From DAOVRL01 sp964459805 (GTDB lineage Bacteria > Planctomycetota > Phycisphaerae > Sedimentisphaerales > Anaerobacaceae), in contig CAYWOD010000131.1 in NCBI GenBank assembly GCA_964459805.1, positions 1 to 9,942 of the forward strand: 9,942 bases of DNA, given 5' to 3'. The translations under genes were made by a program, and so were the position numbers. Positions 1 to 5,388 of the stretch are shown here, one piece after another. Position 1 is the first letter of the stretch; every line of letters starts with the position of its first letter. Below the pieces are notes generated by a model, which was not told the origin of the DNA, ran no database searches, and saw nothing but the letters and a program-made list of their open reading frames with translations.

Positions 1-74
1 AACCATAATACCATACCCTATCAAGTGTCTCACAATCACAGGGGGGCAGTATAGCTGAACCTGCCGGGTAGTTG

Positions 75-103
75 TTGACAATGAGATGAAATCTTGCTAT
101 TGT
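75..103 (+). promoter_or_regulatory. sigma-70-type promoter for the GH172 gene
   Basis: A perfect -35 hexamer TTGACA (75-80) is followed, after exactly 17 bp, by the -10 hexamer TATTGT (98-103, 4 of 6 consensus positions). Transcription would begin near 110, leaving a leader of about 120 nt before the preferred ATG at 234. No terminator-like hairpin or obvious riboswitch was recognised in the leader. The promoter is inferred from sequence only. Confidence 0.55.
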
Positions 104-233
104 AGGGCTTGAATTGTACAGGAGTGCCTCAAAAAAACTGTCAAAGCGTGCAGGAGCACCATTGTGAAGTTAAATGAGAAATCCCAGATATACTACTATT
201 CAAAATGATAATAATGCTCGAAGGGTAATCGAT

Positions 234-1280
234 ATGAAACTGAAAACCGAATGCTGTTTTTTCATTGGTATGATTTTATTGACGGCGATGAATACTGTCC
301 AAGCCGGCCAGAGATGGCACGAAATCAGCGGGATACAGGATAGAAAGACCCACGGAGTTCCGGCAACCTGGCAGCTGGATAAGTATCCGGATGCGCCGAC
401 TATGAAGCCGCATGCAAAGGTTGTCCTGCTCGATCAGAGCGGTCCCGGCGTGGTTACGATGTTTCATGTTTCAGACTATGCCTTTGGAGACGACAGCAAA
501 TTTATATTGCGAGTGTGGTACGACGGAGAGAAGAAACCTTCGATCGAAATGCCTTTGATGGACTTTCTGGGTGATATTCAATCGGCAACGCAACCATATT
601 ACACGATCTATTTCTCTCATGTTCGCAAGTCACACAACTTTCGCCTTCCAATGCCGTTTCGCAAACATATCAAGATCGAGGTCGAAAATCCCACCAGTGA
701 CAACTTCTTAGGGTACATGAATGTTCAATGGGATCAGGTCAAAGAGATTCCTGATAGCTGCGGCTATCTGAAAGTTGCATATCAAAGCGGCGAGTTTCAA
801 TTTCCGCACGAGGACCTTGTCCTTTTGGATGTCAAGTCGGCAGGTACCATTGTCGCACACTGGCTGCAGTTAGAAGGTGATCATCCCTCGTGCGCCGCCG
901 GCCAGGGTATCTGCGAAGGTAACCATGAGATATACATTGACGGAGATGCCGATCCGACGTATGAAAGCCTCGGAGCGGAGGACTTTTACGGTCATTCCTG
1001 GGGGTTCGCAGATTTAGAGTCGGACTTCTACGCAGCCTTCGTCCGATACGAGCAGACGCCCAAGGGCGGCACGCGGGTGGCGATGATTCGCGCCCGTGAT
1101 ACCGATAAGATCACGTTTAGAAAATCATGCAAAATACGTCTTACTTACAAACACGATCTCGGAAGACCTGCATATACGCCGCAAACCGGAAAAGGCAAGG
1201 CCCCCGCCCTACAGCCATTTGTGGACGGCGCCAGCCTCAAGACGCCATACCACAGTTGTATATACTACTATGCAAAATAA
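234..1280 (+). CDS. secreted GH172 (DUF2961) family glycoside hydrolase
   Basis: Predicted exported glycosidase of family GH172, formerly DUF2961. Characterised members act on alpha-fructofuranosyl or D-arabinofuranosyl linkages; the substrate here cannot be read from sequence. The ATG at 234 is preferred over an in-frame ATG at 174 because GAAGGG lies 8 nt upstream of it and the product then opens with a clean signal peptide (MKLK, hydrophobic FFIGMILLTA, cleavage probably after TVQA, about residue 24). The mature protein shows family landmarks: GPGVVTMFH near 70-79, a WYDGE strand near 95, the segment CEGNHEIYIDGD (about 227-237) and GAEDFYG (247-253). The two glutamates, about E228 and E249, lie 21 residues apart; from memory this matches the catalytic pair E270/E291 of the Bifidobacterium alpha-FFase1. 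Length (348 aa) suits a single-domain member. It stands alone, with decayed DNA downstream. Family assignment is firm; substrate is unknown. Confidence 0.85.
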   Translation: MKLKTECCFFIGMILLTAMNTVQAGQRWHEISGIQDRKTHGVPATWQLDKYPDAPTMKPHAKVVLLDQSGPGVVTMFHVSDYAFGDDSKFILRVWYDGEKKPSIEMPLMDFLGDIQSATQPYYTIYFSHVRKSHNFRLPMPFRKHIKIEVENPTSDNFLGYMNVQWDQVKEIPDSCGYLKVAYQSGEFQFPHEDLVLLDVKSAGTIVAHWLQLEGDHPSCAAGQGICEGNHEIYIDGDADPTYESLGAEDFYGHSWGFADLESDFYAAFVRYEQTPKGGTRVAMIRARDTDKITFRKSCKIRLTYKHDLGRPAYTPQTGKGKAPALQPFVDGASLKTPYHSCIYYYAK

Positions 1281-1619
1281 ACAATCAAGTACAGGTTACA
1301 GGGAGAATTAAAGGTGTCCGGTACGAATGGCGGTTGCTTAAGGCTGTTAAGAGAAAAGGCCTCCCGTAGCTGATAAGAGGGTTATCGATTCAAGCCAGTT
1401 TCGACCATCTGATACGGGAGAACCCAAGTTAAGATAATTGAAGCGGTCAGGAACTTTTCCGTAAACTAGTAAACTAGAGACAGTCAGGCTATCAATACCA
1501 ACTACTGGCATACAAACTCCCGTCCGTTCATCTCACGGTCCGGCCCTCGCCGCAATCTCAAGCCACCAATCTTCACCTTCACCTCCCAAATTACCCCACA
1601 TTCCCAACCCAGTCAAGAC
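1281..1619. other. gene-poor spacer after the GH172 gene
   Basis: No convincing gene is visible. The stretch holds an inverted repeat (1361-1420, listed separately) and a perfect tandem duplication GTAAACTA x2 (1461-1476). From 1473 onward there is an uninterrupted plus-strand reading frame leading into the STN-like remnant, but its first part (Pro/Ser/Thr-rich) resembles nothing I recognise. No U-rich terminator directly follows the GH172 stop codon. Confidence 0.5.
1361..1420. repeat. 60-bp inverted repeat with nested hairpin
   Basis: CTCCCGTA (1361-1368) is perfectly complementary to TACGGGAG (1413-1420). Inside lies a second hairpin, GATAA (1372-1376) with TTATC (1382-1386) around a GAGGG loop. 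There is no U-run, so this is not a normal intrinsic terminator. It could be a structured RNA in the GH172 transcript, the end of a decayed mobile element, or chance. Confidence 0.3.
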
Positions 1620-1814
1620 AAATATTCGTTAAGTATGGACGGCATATCGGATGTCCCTCCGGGCACGGCTTTGAGTTTTTTGCTGATGGCCGTCACCGGG
1701 AATCCCACCCAGCTCGGCTACATAATCGACGGCTCAGTTATCACCGTAGCCACAAAAGACTCCCTTCAAACGAAGTGGAAGAGCCGCGTCTATGACATAT
1801 CCGATCTGCTCTGA
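1620..1814 (+). pseudogene. remnant of an STN-like repeat protein (RVYDISDLL motif)
   Basis: The frame read from 1620 gives KYSLSMDGISDVPPGTALSF, then a stretch with LGYIIDGSVITVATKD, ending RVYDISDLL and TGA (1812-1814). From memory this matches the end of the first conserved block in large Phycisphaerae proteins: a secretin/TonB short N-terminal-like fold with 'L.DVPLGTAL', 'LGYTI.DGVITISTKDDL' and 'TRVYDIRDLI'. Intact members continue well past this motif and have a long N-terminal part. Here there is no start with a ribosome site, the upstream frame loses similarity, and a stop falls directly after the motif. I therefore call it a decayed internal fragment. The original role is unknown. 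Confidence 0.45.
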
Positions 1815-1881
1815 GCAAGCGCGCGCCAATGGAGTCCCGACGTCGAACTCACGGGGCCGAGAATCAAGACCAGCCTCAACC

Positions 1882-1971
1882 TGTCACTCCTGCGCACGCG
1901 TGTCACTCCTGCGCACGCAGGAGTCCAGAAGAACTGCAGATAAGTGGATTCCCGCTTTCGCGGCAATGACA
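1882..1971. repeat. palindromic interspersed repeat (REP/MITE-like) with tandem copy of its end
   Basis: The core (1901-1971) begins TGTCA and ends TGACA. It contains the perfect hairpin CTCCTGCG-CA-CGCAGGAG (1906-1923) and a second hairpin, ATTCCCGC / GCGGCAAT with one mismatch (1948-1967). The terminal 18 bp, TGTCACTCCTGCGCACGC, occur twice with a 19-bp period (1882-1899 and 1901-1918). This is the architecture of the widespread non-autonomous repeats whose translations read like 'WTPACAGVT' and 'SLPRKREST'. It lies just past the 3' end of the DUF503 gene, as such repeats often do. Confidence 0.65.
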
Positions 1972-1992
1972 AATAGGGAGCCGAGGATCAAG

Positions 1993-2277
1993 CTAAGAGA
2001 ATGTTTCTCGTTCGACCTGCGCGAGGTAGAATCGACCGTCGTTGCGCATGAAGTTTATGATGCTGTCGAACTGCTGGTCGATAAATCTGCTGTCGTTGCA
2101 GACTATCGCGAGGCCGATGACGGCGCTGCTCTTGCTGTCCTGATGGTCAACCTCGGAGACCGAGATATTGAACCTGCTCTTGAGTCTGCCTATAAGGCTT
2201 TTTACAATGCTCCTTTTCGCCTTGAGCGAGCTTAGCCCCTGCATGTGCAGTTGTGCTGTCATCACACCTACAAGCAT
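1993..2277 (-). CDS. DUF503 family protein (YlxP-like)
   Basis: Small cytoplasmic protein of 94 aa in the DUF503 family, whose B. subtilis member YlxP is encoded between infB and rbfA in the nusA-infB operon. A ribosome-related role is suspected, but I know of no established biochemical activity. The diagnostic features are the opening MLVGVMTAQLHMQG, the LKAKRSIVKSL segment (about 18-28), the SRFNISVSEVDHQD block (34-47) and GLAIVCNDSR. Length is typical for the family, and the match begins at the first residue, which supports this ATG. The ribosome site is weak (only GGA upstream). Neither infB nor rbfA is adjacent: downstream is repeat DNA and upstream is a tRNA, so the usual operon is broken or never existed here. 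A 7-bp-period repeat overlaps the start codon. Confidence 0.82.
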   Translation of the reverse strand: MLVGVMTAQLHMQGLSSLKAKRSIVKSLIGRLKSRFNISVSEVDHQDSKSSAVIGLAIVCNDSRFIDQQFDSIINFMRNDGRFYLAQVERETFS

Positions 2278-2304
2278 TCTCGATTCCAGATACTCGATTC
2301 TCGA
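2277..2304. repeat. heptamer tandem repeat at the 5' end of the DUF503 gene
   Basis: Four consecutive 7-mers are visible: TTCTCGA, TTCCAGA, TACTCGA, TTCTCGA. The array starts at the first base of the DUF503 start codon and runs upstream of that gene. It has the same period as the larger array beside the tRNA. Confidence 0.5.
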
Positions 2305-2448
2305 TGCCCGTATCTGCGGTCAGGCGTTTGACACTCCCGAACGGATCAAATCAGCCCAAATCATAGGTAGCCGCGTAGAGATAGTCAATTCAATTCGACT
2401 CAACTGATTCAGATTGGCCGGCTCGACCGGTTTTGTGAAAGAAATGTC

Positions 2449-2470
2449 TGCCGGTTCGATGAGACCGGCA
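2449..2470 (-). terminator. candidate terminator for tRNA-Tyr
   Basis: TGCCGGT (2449-2455) and ACCGGCA (2464-2470) form a perfect 7-bp GC-rich stem with an 8-nt loop. It starts 5 bp past the 3' end of the minus-strand tRNA. On the transcript it would be followed by GACATTTCTTTC, which is only a broken U-tract, so termination may be weak. A related GCCGG/CCGG motif lies further on at about 2417-2431. Confidence 0.4.
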
Positions 2471-2475
2471 CCAAA

Positions 2476-2558
2476 TGGGCCGGGTTGGATTTGAACCAAC
2501 GTAGGCTTACGCCAATGGGTTTACAGCCCATCCCCTTTAGCCACTCGGGCACCGACCC
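2476..2558 (-). tRNA. tRNA-Tyr (anticodon GTA)
   Basis: On the minus strand the acceptor arm GGGTCGG (5' end at 2558) pairs with CCGGCCC, with one T-G wobble at the fourth pair. The anticodon arm is ATGGG-CTGTAAA-CCCAT, so the anticodon is GTA (tyrosine). A long class II variable arm contains TGGC...GCC. The T arm is GTTGG-TTCAAAT-CCAAC. The discriminator base is A (2476). CCA is not encoded (TTT follows), so it must be added after transcription. Length is 83 nt, normal for a bacterial tRNA-Tyr. Confidence 0.93.
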
Positions 2559-2563
2559 TTAGG

Positions 2564-2625
2564 TACGTATATCGTATATCGTACTTCGTATATCGTATAT
2601 CGTACTTCGTATATCGTATATCGTA
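2564..2625. repeat. TATCGTA/CTTCGTA heptamer array beside tRNA-Tyr
   Basis: After a TACGTA lead-in (2564-2569), eight perfect 7-mers follow from 2570 to 2625 in the order TATCGTA x2, CTTCGTA, TATCGTA x2, CTTCGTA, TATCGTA x2. This gives a 21-bp higher-order unit. The array begins 5 bp upstream of the tRNA 5' end, in the space where its promoter should lie. In a minus-strand frame it reads as repeats of IYDIRST, which I consider a spurious translation. It resembles the short tandemly repeated heptamers (STRR) described in cyanobacteria only in type. Confidence 0.8.
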
Positions 2626-2772
2626 CCGTGTTTCTCGATTAGATTAAAGCCCGAAGGCCGGGCATTGTCAACGTTTTCCTGTGATTCTACCGGAAAATGA
2701 CCACTTTCTCTCTTCGGCGCCCATGCCCCTTGTTCGCAAGCTGCCGCTCTTGTGGGCTTTTGTCCTTGATTT

Positions 2773-4650
2773 GTGACGGTTATATCTGTATTCGGTTGTG
2801 ATGTGTTCGAGGCGTGGCAAAGACTCGAATCCTCAGACCGGCCTCGAAGTAAGATAGCAGAAAACGAAGCGAATTCCGAATATCCACCACCGGGAACCGA
2901 GAACGGCAGTTCATTGAAAACAAGAACCTTGATAAGAAATGCCGGGGCGGTTGTTATCTTTGGCGTTTTATGCGCCTTGGCCGCCTGGTTTGCGCCGCGT
3001 GGCGAGCAAGGCTCCCAGCCGCCTGTCTGGTACAGTATTGTGCCTCCCGTAATGGCGATCTCGCTGGCCTTTTTGACGCGCAACGTCCTTTTGAGCTTGG
3101 GGGTTGCCATTTTGGCCGGCGGTCTTCTAACTCAGGTCCCGCAGGCCCCGCTAAGCCTTGCCGCCTGGTTCGATGGGCTCAAGACAGCCGGTAGTCTTGT
3201 AGGCCACACCCTTCGGCTGCACTCTGAACCGGGCAAAATAAACTCAAACCTGCTGATACTCGCCTTTATCCCGCCTATCTTCGTGATGATCGAGGTCGTC
3301 ATAGCATCGGGAGGTTTCAGAGGAATCATTCTCTGGCTCTTTAAGCGGGTAAATGGCAGGAAGTCCGCTCAGACTGCGACAGCACTGATGGGCGTTCTGT
3401 GCTTTATCGACGACTATGCAAATGCGATCATTGTAGGCTCGATGATGCAGCCGATTACGGACCGTTTCCGCATCAGCCGCGAGAAGCTCGCCTTCATTGT
3501 TGATGCCACCAGCGCTCCGGTCGCGGGCCTGGCCGTTATCAGCACCTGGATCGCTTACGAAGTGGGGCTTCTCGGGCAGATCGCACAGGAGCTCGCTATC
3601 GACAGGAGCGGGTATTCGCTGTTCTTTGACGCCCTGAGCTTTCGCTTCTACTGCCTGTTGATGCTGGCTTTTGTCTTTTTGCATATCATCCTGGGCCGCG
3701 ACTTCGGCCCGATGAAGACCGCGGAAGACTCGGCCAAGGCGAATGGTCCTGACGAGAAAAGCCAGGCCGGCGAGTCAAAAGATGCCGTCGATTCGAGCAT
3801 ACCGGCTGTTGCGCAGCAATCGTCGCGGGCGATCAAGGCACTTATCCCGCTGGGCGGACTTATTCTGTTTCATATTACCGGGCTTTGGGTTGATGGCGGC
3901 GGGCCTGCGATGCTCAGGCAGGGCGGTTCGCTGCTTAGTTGGGTGTACTGGCGCGAGGTTATCAGTGCCGCCAAACACACCCATCTGATCCTTGACTTCG
4001 CAGCGCTGTTCGGCCTGGCACTCGCCTTGCTCTGCTCGCAGCTTTTTGGATCGCTGCGTTTGCCCGTCATAGGCAACTGTTTCCGGCGGGGCGTCAGGCG
4101 GGCTATGATTCCCTTCGTCATACTGATTCTCGCCTGGTCCCTCAAGAATTGCTGCGACAGCCTGAGAACCGGAGAGTTCCTGACGGCGATTCTGGCCGGC
4201 AGAGTCTCACCGCATTGGTTTGCGCCGGTGGTCTTTCTCGTTGCCTCGCTAACCTCATTCGCCACAGGGACGAGCTACGGAACAATGGCCATCCTGATCC
4301 CCACTGCCATTCCGGTCGCCTTCGCGCTCGACGGGAACACCTACGGCCTGACCACGATGATAAGCCTCGGCGCGATCCTGGACGGAGCAATCTTCGGTGA
4401 CCACTGCTCACCCATCTCCGATACGACAATTATGAGCTCCATCGCCAGCTCCTGCGACCTTATGCGGCACGTCCGCACACAATTGCCGTACAGTTTATTG
4501 GTCGCTGCGATTGCATTGCTCTTCGCGTACCTGCCCAGCGCCCTCGGCCTGCCGCCGCTCTGGAGCTTCGCCCTGGCCGTATTCGTTATGACCTGCCTGC
4601 TCCTGGCCCTGGCTCGACACACAAAGCCCACACGGGCAGCTATATTATAA
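2773..4650 (+). CDS. NhaC-family Na+/H+ antiporter
   Basis: Inner-membrane antiporter of the NhaC family, exchanging cytoplasmic Na+ for H+. About a dozen hydrophobic segments begin near residue 57. Family signatures are VWYSIVPPVMAISLAFLTRN (85-104), the charged core CFIDDYANAIIVGSMMQPITD (210-230), SREKLAFIVDATSAPVAGL (235-253), SFATGTSYGTMAI (495-507) and DGAIFGDHCSPISDTTI (537-553). The polar loop at about 312-352, rich in Ala, Ser, Glu and Lys, is cytoplasmic linker-like and longer than I would expect. The start is uncertain. The GTG at 2773 has no ribosome site, and residues 1-47 are polar and unlike the family. TTG codons at 2914 (residue 48) and 2929 (residue 53) start just before the first membrane helix. 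The true gene may therefore be about 50 codons shorter. It stands alone on its strand. Confidence 0.85.
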   Translation: MTVISVFGCDVFEAWQRLESSDRPRSKIAENEANSEYPPPGTENGSSLKTRTLIRNAGAVVIFGVLCALAAWFAPRGEQGSQPPVWYSIVPPVMAISLAFLTRNVLLSLGVAILAGGLLTQVPQAPLSLAAWFDGLKTAGSLVGHTLRLHSEPGKINSNLLILAFIPPIFVMIEVVIASGGFRGIILWLFKRVNGRKSAQTATALMGVLCFIDDYANAIIVGSMMQPITDRFRISREKLAFIVDATSAPVAGLAVISTWIAYEVGLLGQIAQELAIDRSGYSLFFDALSFRFYCLLMLAFVFLHIILGRDFGPMKTAEDSAKANGPDEKSQAGESKDAVDSSIPAVAQQSSRAIKALIPLGGLILFHITGLWVDGGGPAMLRQGGSLLSWVYWREVISAAKHTHLILDFAALFGLALALLCSQLFGSLRLPVIGNCFRRGVRRAMIPFVILILAWSLKNCCDSLRTGEFLTAILAGRVSPHWFAPVVFLVASLTSFATGTSYGTMAILIPTAIPVAFALDGNTYGLTTMISLGAILDGAIFGDHCSPISDTTIMSSIASSCDLMRHVRTQLPYSLLVAAIALLFAYLPSALGLPPLWSFALAVFVMTCLLLALARHTKPTRAAIL

Positions 4651-4657
4651 CGGACAG

Positions 4658-4813
4658 TTATGGCGGGAGCTGCCTTTTGATCAATCGAGCCAACGACTCC
4701 TTTATCTCGGAATGTCTCGGAACAGGAGCTTGTTTGCCGTTTCGGGGATTTGCATAGATGCTGTGCTTGCTGCCGTGCCTTTTCAAATAACAACCGCTCT
4801 TGACGAGATCTCG
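4658..4813 (-). pseudogene. HicA-like mRNA interferase remnant, in frame after higA
   Basis: The reading frame directly after the higA stop gives 51 codons to a TAA at 4658-4660. They start RDLVKSGCYLKRHG, continue SKHSIYANPRNGKQAPVPRH and end SEIKESLARLIKRQLPP. This is the C-terminal two thirds of a HicA-type toxin, a small dsRBD-like ribonuclease. The usual GCYLKRHG-x-x-H-x-IY segment carrying the catalytic histidine, the VPRH strand and the EIKE-LA-LIK helix are all present. The normal beginning (Met, then a full first helix of the 'LIKxLEKxG' type) is missing: RDLV runs straight into KSGC, and the frame has no ATG or GTG. A TTG in the CYL-K segment would give only about 42 aa. I read it as a toxin gene that lost its 5' end, though a readthrough or reinitiation product cannot be excluded. 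Confidence 0.6.
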
Positions 4814-5215
4814 TTATAGGAACAAACCAGGCTCAACGGAAAAGTGTTCGGCGAGCTTCTTAATGTGCGATTTACTTAGATGCCGTTCGCCCTTGAGAAT
4901 CTTCGAGCCTAATTGTCTTTGGCCAAGAATGCGTCCCAAGTCAGAGGCGTTGAGACCGTTAGACTCCAAAAGGAACTTGAGAGTCTCTATCGGGTCTTGG
5001 GTTTCAATGGGGAAATGTTTATTCTCATAAGCTTCGATAAGAGTTGCAAGACTCTCGAGATAATCTCTCTGATCTTGATTAAGGTTTGTCTTGGCGGTCA
5101 ATGCCCCAGCGATCTTGATGGCACGGTTGTAATCGCCCTTAGTGCGAATGGGACGCAGCAGATAAAGCTTCTTTACCAGGTCTTTCCAGTTGCTGGGAAT
5201 CGTTTTTGTAGTCAT
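4814..5215 (-). CDS. HigA-type antitoxin / Xre-family HTH regulator
   Basis: Antitoxin-like DNA-binding protein of 133 aa in the HigA (COG5499) family. Residues 1-70 carry the family's N-terminal helical part (LRPIRTKGDYNRAIKIAGAL, then LNQDQRDYLESLATLIEAYE and HFPI). Residues 76-130 form an Xre helix-turn-helix (LKFLLESNGLNASDLGRILG, then SKILKGERHLSKSHIKKLAE). Family members usually follow a HigB toxin gene and repress the operon. Here no HigB gene lies upstream: a promoter sits directly before the ATG at 5215. A HicA-like remnant follows instead, in the same frame. An AAGG sits only 1 nt before the ATG, which is too close for a standard ribosome site, so translation may be inefficient. The likely operator overlaps the -10 element. 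Confidence in the HigA/HTH assignment is high; whether it still works as an antitoxin is unknown. Confidence 0.82.
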   Translation of the reverse strand: MTTKTIPSNWKDLVKKLYLLRPIRTKGDYNRAIKIAGALTAKTNLNQDQRDYLESLATLIEAYENKHFPIETQDPIETLKFLLESNGLNASDLGRILGQRQLGSKILKGERHLSKSHIKKLAEHFSVEPGLFL

Positions 5216-5235
5216 ACCTTGCTGATTATTCTCAC

Positions 5236-5270
5236 GAGTACAGTATGTACTCTCCTCCCCAAAAAGTCAA
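5236..5270 (-). promoter_or_regulatory. higA promoter with palindromic operator
   Basis: On the minus strand the -35 is TTGACT (5265-5270), the spacer is 17 bp and the -10 is CATACT (5242-5247), starting transcription about 20 nt before the higA ATG. The perfect inverted repeat GAGTACA-GTA-TGTACTC (5236-5252) covers the -10 hexamer completely. That is the expected layout for autorepression by an Xre/HigA antitoxin. The binding partner is inferred. Confidence 0.6.
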
Positions 5271-5388
5271 GGAGGAAATACAGAAATTCCAAAACTCTCC
5301 ACAAAAGATGTAGGTTTGCTGAGTGATTTGGGCGAAATTGCGTGCAAAAATAAGGGCTGCAAAAAGTCAGTATTCGATTCTCAGCGGT

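Noticed and set aside
1460..1560. Group II intron or transposon end in the spacer after the GH172 gene
   Set aside because: A short CCGT...ACGG hairpin and G-rich stretches recalled intron domain V, but the required 34-nt structure and any reverse transcriptase are absent.
1792..2235. Open plus-strand frame of 147 codons
   Set aside because: It runs antisense through the DUF503 gene and through the palindromic repeat; the translation has no family resemblance and its middle is the known spurious reading of such repeats.
2570..2625. CRISPR-like array
   Set aside because: The 7-bp units are directly contiguous with no unique spacers and no cas genes nearby; it is a simple tandem repeat.
2649..2663. 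GCCCG/CGGGC hairpin as a terminator
   Set aside because: The stem is only 5 bp, the U-tract is poor (TTTAAT on the minus strand), and no minus-strand gene ends there.
2559..3110. Minus-strand open frame of 183 codons ending in IYDIRST repeats
   Set aside because: Its C-terminus is just the translated heptamer array and the rest is antisense to the antiporter start; no ribosome site or recognisable domain.
5216..5388. Possible HigB toxin upstream of higA
   Set aside because: Minus-strand frames there show no HigB-like sequence, and the higA promoter occupies the end of this interval.
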